Source: Sorghum bicolor | Taxonomy: Eukaryota > Streptophyta > Magnoliopsida > Poales > Poaceae | Length of the DNA: 64,000 nucleotides | NCBI RefSeq assembly: GCF_000003195.3 | Contig: NC_012871.2 | Span: forward strand, 5,133,997 to 5,197,996 | Reading direction: 5' to 3' | In this document: positions 12,222-23,639 of the stretch, one piece after another | How positions within the stretch are numbered: position 1 is the stretch's first letter | Layout: every line of letters starts with the position of its first letter | The notes under the pieces: generated by a model | The model's input: the letters and a program-made list of their open reading frames with translations, nothing else | Told to the model about the DNA's origin: nothing | The model's database searches: none | Program-made: the position numbers and the translations under genes

Positions 12222-12545
12222 CTTCACCGTTGGGGACGCGCGGTCTCAACGCGTTTCTATAACTATTAATTTCTATAACACTATATATAAAAATCATAGT
12301 TCTAATAGATAGTTTTTATTTTTTATCCAATTATATGTATTCTCTTCCTATTCTCAACCAATTATATCACTTCATGTCTTGGGTCTTGGATCTCGTGTAG
12401 ACATGGTTTCTAACTTAGACATAGTTTCTATAATTTTTACTCTCTCTCTTCAATAATTACCTTGCCACATCAGCAAAAACGCTTAGGTGGCACTACAATT
12501 AACATCTATAGAAACTATGATGATTTCTGCATTGGGAGTGCTCTT
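12222..12545 (+). repeat. Dispersed MITE-like repeat, copy 1
   Basis: It matches 27208-27500 in inverted orientation. The shared order of motifs is GTTTCTATA near one end, TTGGATAAAAAA-type and CATGTCT...AACTTAGAC blocks in the middle, and CAGCAAAACGCTTAGG near the other end. Two copies in one window with no coding capacity suggest a mobile non-autonomous element; the superfamily was not determined. Confidence 0.6.
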
Positions 12546-12622
12546 ATAAACCACACTGCTGACTGAATGCTACAAAGGAACCTTCCAGCCAAAAGTGGAT
12601 TGCATTATTAGCCTTGCTCTAA

Positions 12623-12845
12623 GGCCCCGTTGCAATCGGTACACTTTAACTCCTATCCATCGAATATTTGGACACATACATGAAGTATTAAATATAGATA
12701 AAAAATAACTAATTACATAGTTTGCATATAATTTATGACACGAATCTTTTGAGTCTAATTAGTCCATGATTAGACACTAATCATTAAACAAAACGAAAAT
12801 GTTATAGTATTTGTTACATTTAACTGCGTCCAACCAAACACGCTC
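12623..12845. mobile_element. Diverged Tourist-like MITE
   Basis: It carries the internal signature of the family (ATTAAATATAGATAAAAA, GAATCTTTTGAGTCTAATTA) and is bounded by TAA-type sites. Its ends (GGCCCCGTTGCAATC) are more diverged than in the copies at 3487 and 10898. Confidence 0.65.
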
Positions 12846-13334
12846 TAAAAGTATCCTATTTTTTCCTCCAAAAAACATATAGTTTTACAACCCTTAAAAA
12901 GGTATTGTCAGAAAAAAAGAAAGTTATCTCTAAGTGTTTCCAATAATCCACTTATAAAATATAGAAGACAATTTTACATCAGTAATTCTATACTATTTCT
13001 AAACTATCGTAACCACTTTTGTATATTCTTTCTCTATTGTACATTTTGCATCAAGGAGCGATGGGCGTGACAAAGGCTGCATGTATTTTTATGCACGATG
13101 TTGGCTTATTTGCCAATTGCCAATAGATAAGGAAGCAATATAGATTACTCTTGGATATGAGTTTTTTTTCTTTTTCCTAAAAAAACATAGATGGGGAAAG
13201 AGATATGGGGTACCACTGAAGATGCTCTAAAACCAGTTGTACTTGAATTATGCTAGAAGGATTAACTTTCCCTGTCTTCAGTGCCCATCCTATGTCAAAA
13301 TCCAAAAAAAATGGATCTAAACAAGGCCCATCTT

Positions 13335-13800
13335 GATATCATGTGGAGTTCTTAAGTCACATTGCCTGACCTTCTATATAGTGGTGGAGCTAGAGCAAAT
13401 CTAAGAGGGGTGCATTTGCCTTTGTGGGTGCAAGATTTTATGACATGTGTGTGTAAATATAGTGAAAATTTAGTATTCACTACTGTTTTTTATTTTTCTC
13501 TGGGTGCGGCCGCACCCAATCCTTTGAATATAGATTCGCCCATGCTTCTATATGAGTTATTGACTCATGAATTGGCCGGGCTCCTATCCTCCAATGGTGA
13601 CATATAAATATGTCTTGGAAGGTGAGGAAAATGTAGAAGAAGAAAAACAAGAGTGTTCTTAACATATTGCTTACAAGGAATCGGACTATGTTCATGTTTC
13701 GGAAGAAAAAGAGCATGTGTATGTTTACTGTAAGCTACTATGTATGTTGGTGTAGGCTTGGAAGGCGGCAGGAGATCACATGCATCCCTATGGATTGAGG
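13335..13800. repeat. Block D' of degenerate array, copy 2
   Basis: Aligned with 4285-4600, about 9 kb away, in the same orientation. A short insertion near 13370-13540 separates the first two matching segments. Confidence 0.55.
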
Positions 13801-14589
13801 CGAGCCATTGGAACGTTCACTTGCTCTCAGTGTCATGAGAGAGCTAGGGTGAATAACTCTGCAAATTAGATCGTTCCAATGTTTCCTTTCATGCATTATT
13901 AGTATCCTTAGACTAATTCAACAATAAGTTTGGGTGCATGTGGCTACTGGGTACCGATTTAGGCCCTGTTTTGGTTTGAAGGATTTTTCATGGGAAAAGC
14001 AGAGGAAACATGAATCATTTGCCTTTGGTATTCTAGATACCAAGTGTAATTGAATTAGTATATTCCTGCGAAAAAGAGGCAAAATGTGTTTCTCTTAAAA
14101 AGACATAAACACAATGCTCCGGTCTTTCATTTTCCTGTAGATGGGAGTATAACATACAACAGGAAAAATATACAAATCATGGATGTTGAAATCCATATCA
14201 CTTGGAGTCTATTTACTGGTCTGAAAAACTATAACTGAAAATATTGTTCGCTGATTTATTATGAGAGAAAAACATTATTAGCTAGCAAAGTACGCCAACA
14301 GGCTAGTTTATTAGTGACGTTGAGAGCAATTGCTAGTTTCTTTTGGGGGCAGAAAACTATATCATTTTATTTATATTATTTTTAGGAGTCGCTTTTGTCT
14401 TGTCGTTTAGGTCACAAAGCAACTTTTCTATGTAATTTTCTATTAGTGAATCTAATAGCTAGGTTTGTGTCATGAAGGCTCCTCGCTTGCGTGATAGCGC
14501 ATGGTTGTACTGAGAACTTTTTTCTCTTAATGAAAAATGGGTGAATGGCTCGATCGAGGAAAAAAGTTAGGAGAAGATCACCTTATACC
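13801..14589. other. Intergenic, nothing recognised
   Basis: AT-rich DNA without coding signal, inverted repeats or strong similarity to the other parts of the window. Confidence 0.4.
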
Positions 14590-14793
14590 TGGGGTGTTTA
14601 GCACGACTCCTCACGATGAGCTCCTCTAGAGGAGTCAGAGCTGTTTTGAAGAAGCCATAATTTGTGGTTTCGCAAAAACGGCTCTAGCTCCTCTATTTTT
14701 TTACTTAAAAATGGCTTCTTCAGAAAAACATTTTGCACAACTTCTCTGGAGGAACTAGAGCCGGAGCCGGAGAAAAGTCCTGCCAAACAGACC
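14590..14793. mobile_element. MITE with GGGTNTGTTTGGCA ends
   Basis: The left end GGGGTGTTTAGCACGACTCC and the inverse of the right end (GGGTCTGTTTGGCAGGACTT) are similar. The interior is also largely self-complementary (CTCCTCTAGAGGAGTCAGAG versus TTCTCTGGAGGAACTAGAGC), so about 200 bp can fold into a hairpin. Target duplication is not obvious. Probably hAT-type. Confidence 0.6.
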
Positions 14794-15004
14794 CTTAGGC
14801 AGCTTCTAATGTTACTTAAAGTTGCCTTCTAGGGAATAATAAAAAACAAACTTTTTCTACCTATTGCATCATACAAAGATCTTATAGCTAAGTTGTAAGC
14901 ATCAACATTGGATTGTATTTATATTCCTTCTTGAATAAGATAAAATCAAATCAAATCAGCCTTCAGAAGCCCTTTGCTCTTTCTCTCATTTCCTGGATAA
15001 GGGG

Positions 15005-15222
15005 TATTTTGGTTGGAGGTGTTAAAGTCTGACGATAGCTCTTTTTCTTTTATTTGATAATTAGTGTCCAATCATGAATTAATTATGCTTAAAAGATCTA
15101 TCCCATAAGTTACCTCTACCTATGTTTTTAGTTTTATAAATAATCTATATTTAATAATTCATACATGTATCTAAACATTCGATGTGATATGTATTAAAAA
15201 AATAGGAGCCTAATATTACCTT
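15005..15222. mobile_element. Degenerate Tourist-like remnant
   Basis: Internal motifs of the Tourist family are present in degraded form (ATTAGTGTCCAATCATGAAT, TATATTTAATAATTCAT, CATTCGATGTGA). The ends are not clear. Confidence 0.45.
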
Positions 15223-15275
15223 AAGCCCCCAACAATCCGTCCGGTAAGAAGGCCCCCAACAATCCGCCTCTTATG

Positions 15276-15805
15276 TAGGCCTGGGCATTCGGGTTACCCG
15301 ATTTTTTCGGATCGGGTAATTCGGGTAATGAAAATTGTTACCCGATATTAGTCCTGAAAAAACACTACCCGCAATTTCGGGTACCCGATAATTCGGGTTC
15401 GGGTTCGGGTATTCCCGATTTACCCGAATTTTCAAAAAACAACACACTATACAAAATTTTAATAGCAATTTATATATAATTTCAGCAGCAATTTGTATAG
15501 AATTTCAATAGCATTTTGTAGAGAATAATATATTACTATCACTTGTTCAAACAAAGAGAATTATATTCTAATAAATTGATAAATTCTAATATTTAACTAA
15601 CAACACATGATAAATACAAAGATATAGACAAATATTCAGGTAATTCGGGTACCGGAAGATATTACCCGAATTACCCAAACTAATTTCGGGTAATCAAAAT
15701 CACTATCCGAATTTAGGATCGGGTACCTCGGGTTCGGGTAATTCGGGTCCGGATCCGGGTAATTCGGGTACGGGTAATGGGTATCGGGTAATTTGCCCAG
15801 GCCTA
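15276..15805. mobile_element. hAT-type MITE with CGGGTAATT repeats
   Basis: 530 bp with 12-bp perfect inverted ends TAGGCCTGGGCA and an exact 8-bp target duplication CTCTTATG at 15268-15275 and 15806-15813, which identifies the hAT superfamily. Both subterminal regions are packed with CGGGTAATTCGGG / TTACCCGA words in both orientations, giving many small hairpins. No transposase. Its right target duplication overlaps the target duplication of the next element. Confidence 0.93.
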
Positions 15806-15818
15806 CTCTTATGTTTAA

Positions 15819-16302
15819 GAGAGAATTATTTCCTTGCTCTAAAAAAAGTGCCTCTTAGTTTCTTAGCTCTTTTTTGGCCGAACTTAGTTATTTGGCCCAG
15901 ATTTGAGTTTTGCTTGGTTTTATGGCCCTTCCTTAGTTTGATGAGGTACCAGGGTTAAGTAGTACACGAAAAGACTATTTTGCCCTTGGCGCTGAATGAA
16001 AAAGAGTAGTAGCCTATATATGCACTATACGGGTTTTCAGATGGCTTAATATCAATAATTTTACAATATGGTCTGTAATAATTTTTTGAAGCATGGGTCA
16101 CTATTTTTTATATATATTTGCACATGACAATATATATTTGTATATGATAATTATAAATTCAAGTGCACACATACGTAATAATAATTGCCATGTGCACTTG
16201 AATTGACAAATATACATATAAAAATATGTAGGCTACTGCTCGTGACAACCCCATGCACACATACGTAACAACAATAATATGAATTTGTGGACATGACAAT
16301 TA

Positions 16303-16378
<76 letters not shown>

Positions 16379-16664
16379 ATGATTTCATGCTTCAAAAAAT
16401 TATTGCAGACCACATTGTGAAATTATTAATATTAAGCGATTTGAAAAATTTGTACAATACATATGTAGGTTGCTGCTATTTTTATTCAGCGCTAAGGGCA
16501 AAATAGTCTTTTCGTGTATAACTTAACCCCGTTATCTCATCAAGCTAACGGAAGTGCCATAAAAACAAGCAAAACTCAAATCTGGTTCAAATATCAAGTT
16601 CGACAAAAAAAAGGCTTAAAAAACTAAGAGACACTTTTTCAAGAGCCAAGGAAATAATTCTCTC
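15819..16664. mobile_element. Mutator-type long-hairpin MITE (TIR-MULE)
   Basis: 846 bp bounded by GAGAGAATTATTTCCTTG and its inverse, with an exact 9-bp target duplication TATGTTTAA at 15810-15818 and 16665-16673; 9 bp is the Mutator-superfamily size. The two arms are inverted repeats of each other for roughly 290 bp (about 15819-16110 against 16370-16664), around a core with AT repeats. No transposase. The arms would form a long, nearly continuous hairpin if transcribed. Confidence 0.9.
16308..16375. repeat. (TA)n microsatellite
   Basis: About 68 bp of alternating TA inside the core of the long-hairpin MITE. Confidence 0.95.
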
Positions 16665-17003
16665 TATGTTTAACCGAGGCAACCAATAATCTGGCTGTTC
16701 TAAAAAAAAACAATAATCTGGCTGTTACTTCCAGAGGCCCTGAGGGGTTCCACAAAGTCCCCGGCCACCGCTACAAACAATTATACTCGAGTTATTTAAT
16801 ACAGCTGCATCAATATTAATCTTTGGCTTCGCGCCTGTCTAGCACCCGTGTCATTTGAGCTTTTGTTACAAGTCAGGAAGAAACATTCTATAAAACAATG
16901 GGGTAAAAAATGGAGTTCTTTTGGGGGAAAAAAAAGACTCTAGTCAATATATCCTCCTGTTCTTGAATTTCACATAAATGTTCAACCAGCTCTTCCTTCT
17001 CAC

Positions 17004-17203
17004 GGGCCCATTTACGTGCTGGGCCTCCCATGGGCTCCGTAAAGGGCTATGGCAGCACCGCAGCTTGGTCCAGTCCATGCGACAGAGATGTCCAGGCCCA
17101 GCCCACTCGATTTTCCTCAAATCCCACCGCTCGTTTCACACCAACGGACCAGATCGCTTCCACTAACCCCCGCACACAAACCCTAGTCACCTCCACCTAT
17201 ATA
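17004..17203 (+). promoter_or_regulatory. RPL4 promoter: site II motifs, telo-box, TATA
   Basis: Upstream of the RPL4 start are GGGCCCA (17004), TGGGCC (17020), TGGGCT (17031) and an inverted pair GGCCCAGCCCA (17095). These are site II-type TCP-binding motifs typical of plant ribosomal-protein promoters. A telo-box AAACCCTAG lies at 17178-17186 and a TATATA box at 17198-17203, about 80 bp before the ATG. A second GAACCCTAG is at 17255 in the leader. Together they suggest coordinated, growth-linked expression. Confidence 0.75.
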
Positions 17204-17283
17204 GCCTCTTCCCCTCGCGCCTCGCCTCCATTCGCTCCACCGCCGCCGCCGCCCGAACCCTAGCCGCCGCCGCCGCCGCCGCC

Positions 17284-19400
17284 ATGGTCGCCTTCAGCCG
17301 CCCCCTCGTGACCGTGAAGGCCCTGGAGGGCGACATGGTGACCGACGCTCCCGGCATCGCCCTACCGCCCGTCTTCGGGGCGCCGATCCGCCCCGACGTG
17401 GTCCGCTTCGCCCACAAGCTGCTGTCCTGCAACAAGCGCCAGCCCTACGCCGTCTCCCGCCGCGCCGGCCACCAGACGTCGGCCGAGTCCTGGGGTACGG
17501 GCCGCGCCGTGTCCCGTATCCCCCGCGTCCCGGGAGGCGGCACCCACCGCGCCGGCCAGGGAGCCTTCGGCAACATGTGCCGCGGCGGCCGCATGTTCGC
17601 GCCCACCAAGATCTGGCGCAAGTGGCACCACCGCGTCAACATCAACCTCCGCCGCGTCGCCGTCGCCTCCGCGCTCGCCGCCACCGCCGTCCCGGCCCTC
17701 GTCCAGGCGCGCGGCCACCGCATCGAGACCGTCCCAGAGATGCCCCTGGTCATCTCCGACTCGGCGGAGTCCATCGAGAAGACCTCCCAGGCGCTCAAGA
17801 TCCTCAAGCAGATCGGCGCCTACGCCGACGCCGAGAAGGCCAAGGACTCCGTCGCCATCCGCCCCGGCAAGGGGAAGATGCGCAACCGCCGCTACATCAA
17901 CCGCAAGGGCCCGCTCATCGTCTATGGCACCGAGGGCTCCAAGGTCGTCAAGGCCTTCCGCAACCTCCCCGGTGTGGATGTCGCCAACGTCGAGCGCCTC
18001 AACCTGCTCGACCTCGCCCCTGGTGGCCACCTCGGGCGCTTTGTGATCTGGACCGAGAGCGCGTTCAAGAAGCTAGAGGAGGTTTATGGGAGCTTTGACG
18101 CGCCCTCCCTGAAGAAGAAGGGCTTCGTTCTGCCGAGGCCCAAGATGACCAACGCTGACCTGGGCAGGATCATCAACTCTGACGAGGTGCAGTCTGTGGT
18201 GAAGCCACTCAACAAGGAGGTGAAGCGCAGGGAGAAGAGGAAGAACCCTCTCAAGAACATGGCTGCTGTGCTCAAGCTCAACCCCTACCTCGGCACTGCC
18301 CGGAAGATGGCCACCCTTGCTGAGGCTGCCCGTGTCAAGGCCCGGAAGGAGAAGCTCGACTCCAAGAGGACCAAGCTTAGCCCGGTATGATAACTTCTTG
18401 CTCTCCTACATTTCTATTATCAGTACTAGATATGGTAACTTAGATGTGATCTTTTTAGTTCTGTAGTTTGTGGTATTGATTGTTACTGGTGAGGTCTAGT
18501 ACAGTTTCTGTTCTATCTGTTGTTTACTGAATACTGGTGTGTAGCTTTAACTTGTTTGCTGTACATTTGTGATAATGTTGCGAATTATGTCATGCTTTGT
18601 GTCAACTAGTTACAGAGCACCACACATGAATTAGTCCATTTTATATGCTTTTGCAGTATTGGTTCTTGTCAGTATAGTGATGTGTATTGGTTTAATGTTG
18701 TATCCAGAACTGTTGTTTTGTACTGTACAATTGATAGATAATTTTCTAGCTCAGTGTTGTCCATGTTAGTTTTGTTAGGCATTTTGTGTTGCTTGTATTA
18801 TATTTCTGTAGATGGCTGGAGAAATACTAGTAATATACTGGTGTCCTGTTCTTGGACATACTTTGTGATCACTCTAGGCTTTGGGTGATCTAAATGTGTA
18901 ACCATTCTAAGAATGGTGGTTGTTTCTGTTGAAAACATATTATTTTGATGCCTCTTGTTACCTGCTGTGTTTTTGCTTTGAACTATTGATATTTGGACAT
19001 TGTTTATTTGGAATGTTGGTTAGAATAAATGCTATATGATGGTTTGAATTATTCCCTGAATATCCTGAAATGCCCCACATCCTAGTGCCATCTGACCAGT
19101 TTGTTTGACTGAAAGTCCTATATTTCTGTATGGTCAGTCTTGTTCAGAATTTGGATTATTTGTTTTAGTCAGCACTTGAAAAGACATGACTGATCCTATC
19201 ACTGTTGATTAACTCTATATATCAGAAGCTGTATCATTTGTTTGTTGATAACCATGTACTGAACATTACATGTTGGTTTGTTGTAGGAGGAGGCTGCCAA
19301 GGTCAAGGCTGCGGGCAAGGCATGGTACAAGACCATGATCTCAGACAGTGACTACACTGAGTTTGAGAACTTCACAAAGTGGCTCGGTGTGACGCAGTGA
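17284..19400 (+). CDS. RPL4: 60S ribosomal protein L4 (uL4), two exons
   Basis: Structural protein of the large cytosolic ribosomal subunit; its long internal loop lines the peptide exit tunnel. The coding sequence is joined from 17284-18384 and 19287-19400, giving 404 residues, the usual length for plant L4. The start [17 protein letters not shown] lies directly after a CCG-rich leader. The L4/L1e domain covers about residues 25-265, with the exit-tunnel loop ([19 protein letters not shown], about 62-80) followed by [20 protein letters not shown]. The Lys-rich C-terminal extension follows. Exon 1 ends in phase 0 at a GTATGA donor; without splicing it would stop two codons later. Exon 1 is strongly GC-rich at third positions, as in many grass genes. 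Upstream promoter motifs fit a ribosomal-protein gene. A broken copy of its 3' end lies at 27690-28402. Confidence 0.96.
18385..19286 (+). other. RPL4 intron
   Basis: T-rich plant intron with GT donor at 18385 and AG acceptor at 19285-19286. No embedded repeat was recognised. Its last 250 bp is duplicated at 27690-27940. Confidence 0.85.
19287..19400 (+). CDS. RPL4: RPL4 exon 2 (C-terminal 37 residues)
   Basis: After a 902-bp intron (18385-19286) ending TTTGTTGTAG, the frame continues with [20 protein letters not shown] and ends WLGVTQ and TGA. This is the conserved C-terminus of plant L4. The phase matches exon 1 exactly. Confidence 0.93.
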   Translation, partial: EEAAKVKAAGKAWYKTMISDSDYTEFENFTKWLGVTQ

Positions 19401-20139
19401 TCTGCGTGAGTTCTAGTTAAGTTTTGAGTAGTAGTGTTGCTGAACCTGTCTTGAGAGGAAAGAGGACCTATCAATCTGTTTTATCCTGCATCATCGTAAC
19501 AAGTTACCCTGTGGGATTTTGAGACGTTTCATATCCGTTTTGTTTGTGCATTTCCGTGAGAACATAGTATTTGCATATTTGAACCAGTTATCTGAATTAT
19601 GCTTGGGATATGTGCACTTGTTGCTTTCTGGCAACCTTCCCTGAATCCTTCAATCACTGTGCTGTGTTATTGCGACTGTTCTGTTCATGATGCTTATGGT
19701 GCACTGCCGCTTGGCTTTGTAATATTTGGCTATGGGATCTCTCCTGGTTGGTTGATATATTTGTTGCTCATTGTTTTTCTCTTGCGTTTGTCCAATACTA
19801 TCAATCATCTGGCCTGGCATATCATCATGTTCTCGAAAGTTGTCCTTGTTATAAGCTGTGTCAACCTCGTTCCTGAATTATCAAATTGTATGTTTAGCTA
19901 GCTATACATTGTTTGGGTTTAGATTTAATCCAAACTTGTTACAAACCGTGACTGAGATACTCCAGCCGATATCCTCTGCAGCCGCTTCTCACTTGTTGCA
20001 GCTGCCGCGGTGTGCGTCCTCCGTCTAGCTCTGCTGCAGGCGCCTGCGCTGTGGTGGGCTTCTTGCTGCTGCTGCGTGCGCCCTCTGTCCAGCTCCGCCA
20101 CAAGTGTTCTCTTCCTCCCTGTCAAACTCCACTGCTGCT
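19401..20139. other. RPL4 3' UTR and downstream spacer
   Basis: The first about 300 bp is probably 3' UTR; it is duplicated at 28057-28402. Beyond about 19900 there is a GC-rich stretch (19970-20120) without a convincing frame. Confidence 0.5.
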
Positions 20140-20760
20140 AGTAGTGCTCGTTGATGGATGATGACAACTAAACAGTACGTATGAGGTTTCCCATGTGCAG
20201 ATGAGCAAGCTTGGGGAGCAGCACAATATTCAGTACTGGGAATAACTGTAGGGGTTACTTCAGTATCGCCAGGAACAAAAAAGGGCTACTGCAGGTAGAA
20301 AAACCTATTTTCTTCTGGATTAAGGGCTACTGTTTTGTTCTCAGTATTGCAGTGGCCTACAGCAGCTGGTGCATCCGTGAGTGCTACTGGACCTGCTGGC
20401 TAGGAGAATAATTTCGCCATGTCCAGGGGCACTGATAAAATCCTCTGAAGTCTGAACTGAAGCCCCCCCAAGATCTTGGTTCGTGGTGGCTTGGCTGCAT
20501 GGACCGAGCTGCAACCGCACCAGAACTGTGACAGCAACTCAGTGGCTACGTAGACACAAGCAAGGGGACTATCAGCAATATTTGCTAGGAATTGCTGATA
20601 AAGCAGTTTAGTGAACCATATGTAATTTAATGTGATGTGATATACACATGAGTTGCTAATCTGCGAATGAATAAAGACCATTATAAAGCTGTTACATATT
20701 GTTGATAAAAAGAATTGCATGACAATGTCAAAGATGTTCTCATTTCTGCCCATCATAAAG
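20140..20760. repeat. Duplication block C1, copy A
   Basis: It matches 44840-45305, sharing TCGTTGATNNNATGACAACT, CTATTTTCTTCTGGATTAA, TTTTGTTCTCAGTATTGCAG and GGAATTGCTGATAAAGCAG. A short piece of the same block is also at 25140-25200. It marks one edge of the PPR-containing duplication unit. Confidence 0.75.
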
Positions 20761-21030
20761 TATTGCATCAACATAGTTTTTTATGCCTGACCACTACAAG
20801 TTTGTACTGCATGTCACTATTATAAATAGAAGAGGACGACATAATTCATGTTTTTTGCACAAAATTAAGGACCTTCCCTATTGTATCTAACACAATTCAG
20901 GGATCACTGCTAGTGCCCTTTTGCTGGCCATCTCCCTCAATACTTGTTCCTCCAGTTTTCTTGATTGGCATCCCCTTTTTGGTGCTAGATGTTGATGGCA
21001 ATGGCAGTCCATCAATTCTGTAAATGACAC

Positions 21031-23021
21031 TCACAGTTTTATATTTTCCGTGATAGTGTCAGTCTTATCAGCCTTGCCCAACATTTCTCGGAACAGAGTT
21101 AATATATCCTCTATCCTGCCATCTTCACAGCAGCTATCAATTAAAGTCTTACAGGTGTCAACATCAGGTTTCAATCCCATAGAGACCATGCCATCAAGTA
21201 AAGTATTAAAGGTAACAGCAGTGGGTTTCAAGCCAATCAAGAGCATATCATCAAGGAGCTTCATCACTTCGCCCACTTCACCAGCTATGAAATACCCATG
21301 AATCATTGTATTATAAGAAACAACATTAGGTTTAGCTCCTGCACGTGGCATCAAATCAAAGAGTTTTTGGGCCTCCGTAACCTTTCCTTCTTTGAATAGC
21401 CTATCTATCATTGCAGTGAAGATAGTGACATCAGGAGGAATGCCTCTATCCATCATCTCATAAAATAGTTCCTCAGCCTTTTCCCATTTGCCATACATAG
21501 AAAACCCATGAATTAGGGTCGTAAATGTTATGATATTGGGAGACAATCCATCATCAATCATCTGACAGAATCGGGACATTGCATCGTCCAGCCGGCCTAT
21601 CTTGCAAAGCCCATCTATAACTGTGGTGTAGGTGACTATGTCTGGCATGAATCCAAGCTGCTGCATTTTGATAAAAGTAAGGCTGGCCTCATCTAACCTT
21701 CCACATTTACAGTATGCATAGATCTCTATGCTGAAGGTATGATGATTAGATCGCATTCCATTCTGTACCATCAAATCTTTGACATTGTTCATTTCAACTA
21801 GATTGCCTTCGGTAGCATACCCATGAAGCAGACTTCCATAAGTGGTGGCATCGGGCTTTGGACCGCTCTGAATCATAGAATTAAAGATCTCTCTAGCTTC
21901 TGCGTGAAATCCAGATTTACAAAGACAGTCTATCAGCATATTGTAAGTAACAACATTTGGCCGTTGCCCATCTCTAGACATTTCTTTGAGAATTCTGACT
22001 GCCTCCGTCCACTGTCCTGAAGAGAGGTATCCATGGATCAGACTGTTATATGTAGTACAATTAGGCATAATATGCTCGTCAATCATCTGCTGAAGGACTG
22101 CCTCGGCCTTGTCCATTGCTTGAACCTTGCATAGGCCATCAATGACTGAATTGCAGGTCACAACATTTGGAGGGATCCCATGATCAAGCATTTTGCAAAA
22201 CAGGGTGTAAGCTTTCCCTACATCTCCCTCTTTAAAGAACCCATGGATTACAGTGCTATAAGACACCACATCAGGTGGGCAGTTGTCTCCATCTTCAGCC
22301 ATCATGTGGATCAGCTCGGCAGCCTCTTCACATTTCTTCTCAGCACAAAGCCCTTTGAGAAGTGTGCTGTAGGAGAAGACATCGGGGGTGCAGCCAAGTT
22401 CAGGCATCCGCCTGAGCACAATATTCATTGCGTCACTCGTCCTTTTCTTGGCGCAGAGGGTCCTGAGCAGGGGCGTGAAGGCGACGGCATCTGCCCTCAG
22501 TCCCGTCTTAATTATTTGCCCCAATGCAGCGAAGCCGAGGTTCAAACAGCCCGCGTCGCAACAGCAGCTGATGAGGATGCCGAAGGTAGCTATGTCTGGA
22601 GCCACCTTCTTGGCGCCCGCTCGGGCCATAGGTTGAACATGGACACGGCGAGCGCAGGGCCATCGCGCACAGAGGAGGAGACGGGGGCGCGAGCGACCGT
22701 GGTGAGCAGCTGGTTGAGGGCGTAAATGGAGCCGGGCCTCGCTCGGTGAAGCAATTCGTCGAACAGATCGAGTGCGTCCTCGGGGCCGAGGTCCCCCGAG
22801 CGGTAACACTCTCCGATGAACTGCTCCAGCTCCCAGGAAGGGCGGCGGTCGGCTCTCCACCGGCGCGCGGCTGCTGAAGCGGCCGGTGGTGGGGAACGAT
22901 ATTGGATCGATGGGAGCACCTCGTTGCAGAGTTGGCGCGCGGCCTCAGCGCTGAGGCTTCCCGAGCGGATGCGCCGTCCAATGATCCGCTTCAGCTTCTT
23001 CAGGCACGTCCGGCTCGACAT
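21031..23021 (-). pseudogene. RFL-like P-class PPR gene, frameshifted copy A
   Basis: Paralog of the intact PPR gene at 39077-41068 and very similar to it throughout. P-class PPR proteins bind organelle RNA through tandem 35-residue repeats; the closest known group, as judged from the leader with GDLGPEDALDLFDELL and the repeat style, is the restorer-of-fertility-like family acting in mitochondria. Reading starts at the ATG at 23021 and runs in frame to about residue 130, where one base present in the intact copy (between 22630 and 22631 here) is missing. The frame then fails. The remaining 15 repeats are open from an internal ATG at 22629 to the stop at 21031 (532 residues), so a leaderless protein is conceivable but would lack the targeting region. 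Likely a recent pseudogene, unless the deletion is a sequencing error. Confidence 0.85.
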
Positions 23022-23460
23022 GGTCGGCGCCGTCGCTCCGATTCGGTGGCAAATGCTGCTCGGCGCTGGGATGGAGCCAACTGAGGCAGGAGATTGGAGA
23101 TGGTAGTGGTGGCGGAGCTGGAGTTGGGAACGAATGGAGGTGCCCCTTCGCGTGAGCCAGCAGAGGACTGATCACGTGCTTGGCATGAGTATAAATCTAA
23201 TCTGGAGATTTTTTTTTCTTCACAAAATCAAATTAGTTCGACTGCCAAACAAGTTACCCTACAAAGAAAAATGTAACTTGGGTGCATTCTCGGTAAAAAA
23301 ATGCAAAGTTTAACCAAATAGGTAGATAAATATTATTAATGTTTTTGACACAATAAATATATTTTAAAAAATATCTTATGAAAAATCTAATGATACTTAT
23401 TTTATCTCAAAACTATTCATATTTTTTTATTCTTAATATATAATTATGAAATTTTCAGTC
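23022..23460. other. PPR copy A upstream region
   Basis: It is nearly identical to 41069-41550 upstream of copy B, apart from about 20 bp present only in copy B near 41234. It therefore contains the shared PPR promoter, but no clear TATA box was identified. Confidence 0.5.
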
Positions 23461-23639
23461 TCGCAACTTTCTGTCCGCGATCCGAAATCAGCTCAACTTT
23501 CTGTCTGCCAATCTATCCATGATCCGGAATCAGCCCGTGGCTTCAACGCCGGTGGAAAAGAGGAAAAATAATAGAAATTTTTCTCGGGTTTTCAATACAA
23601 AATCTCCTATATACATTAGAGCACGTTGAAAATAATAAA

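Noticed and set aside
17362..18030. 222-residue antisense frame and other frames across RPL4 exon 1
   Set aside because: Shadow frames caused by the high GC content of the L4 coding sequence; the L4 frame is clearly the real one.
22508..22981. 157-residue frame overlapping the PPR copy A N-terminus
   Set aside because: Another frame of the same GC-rich leader; only the MSSRTC frame is shared as protein with the intact copy.
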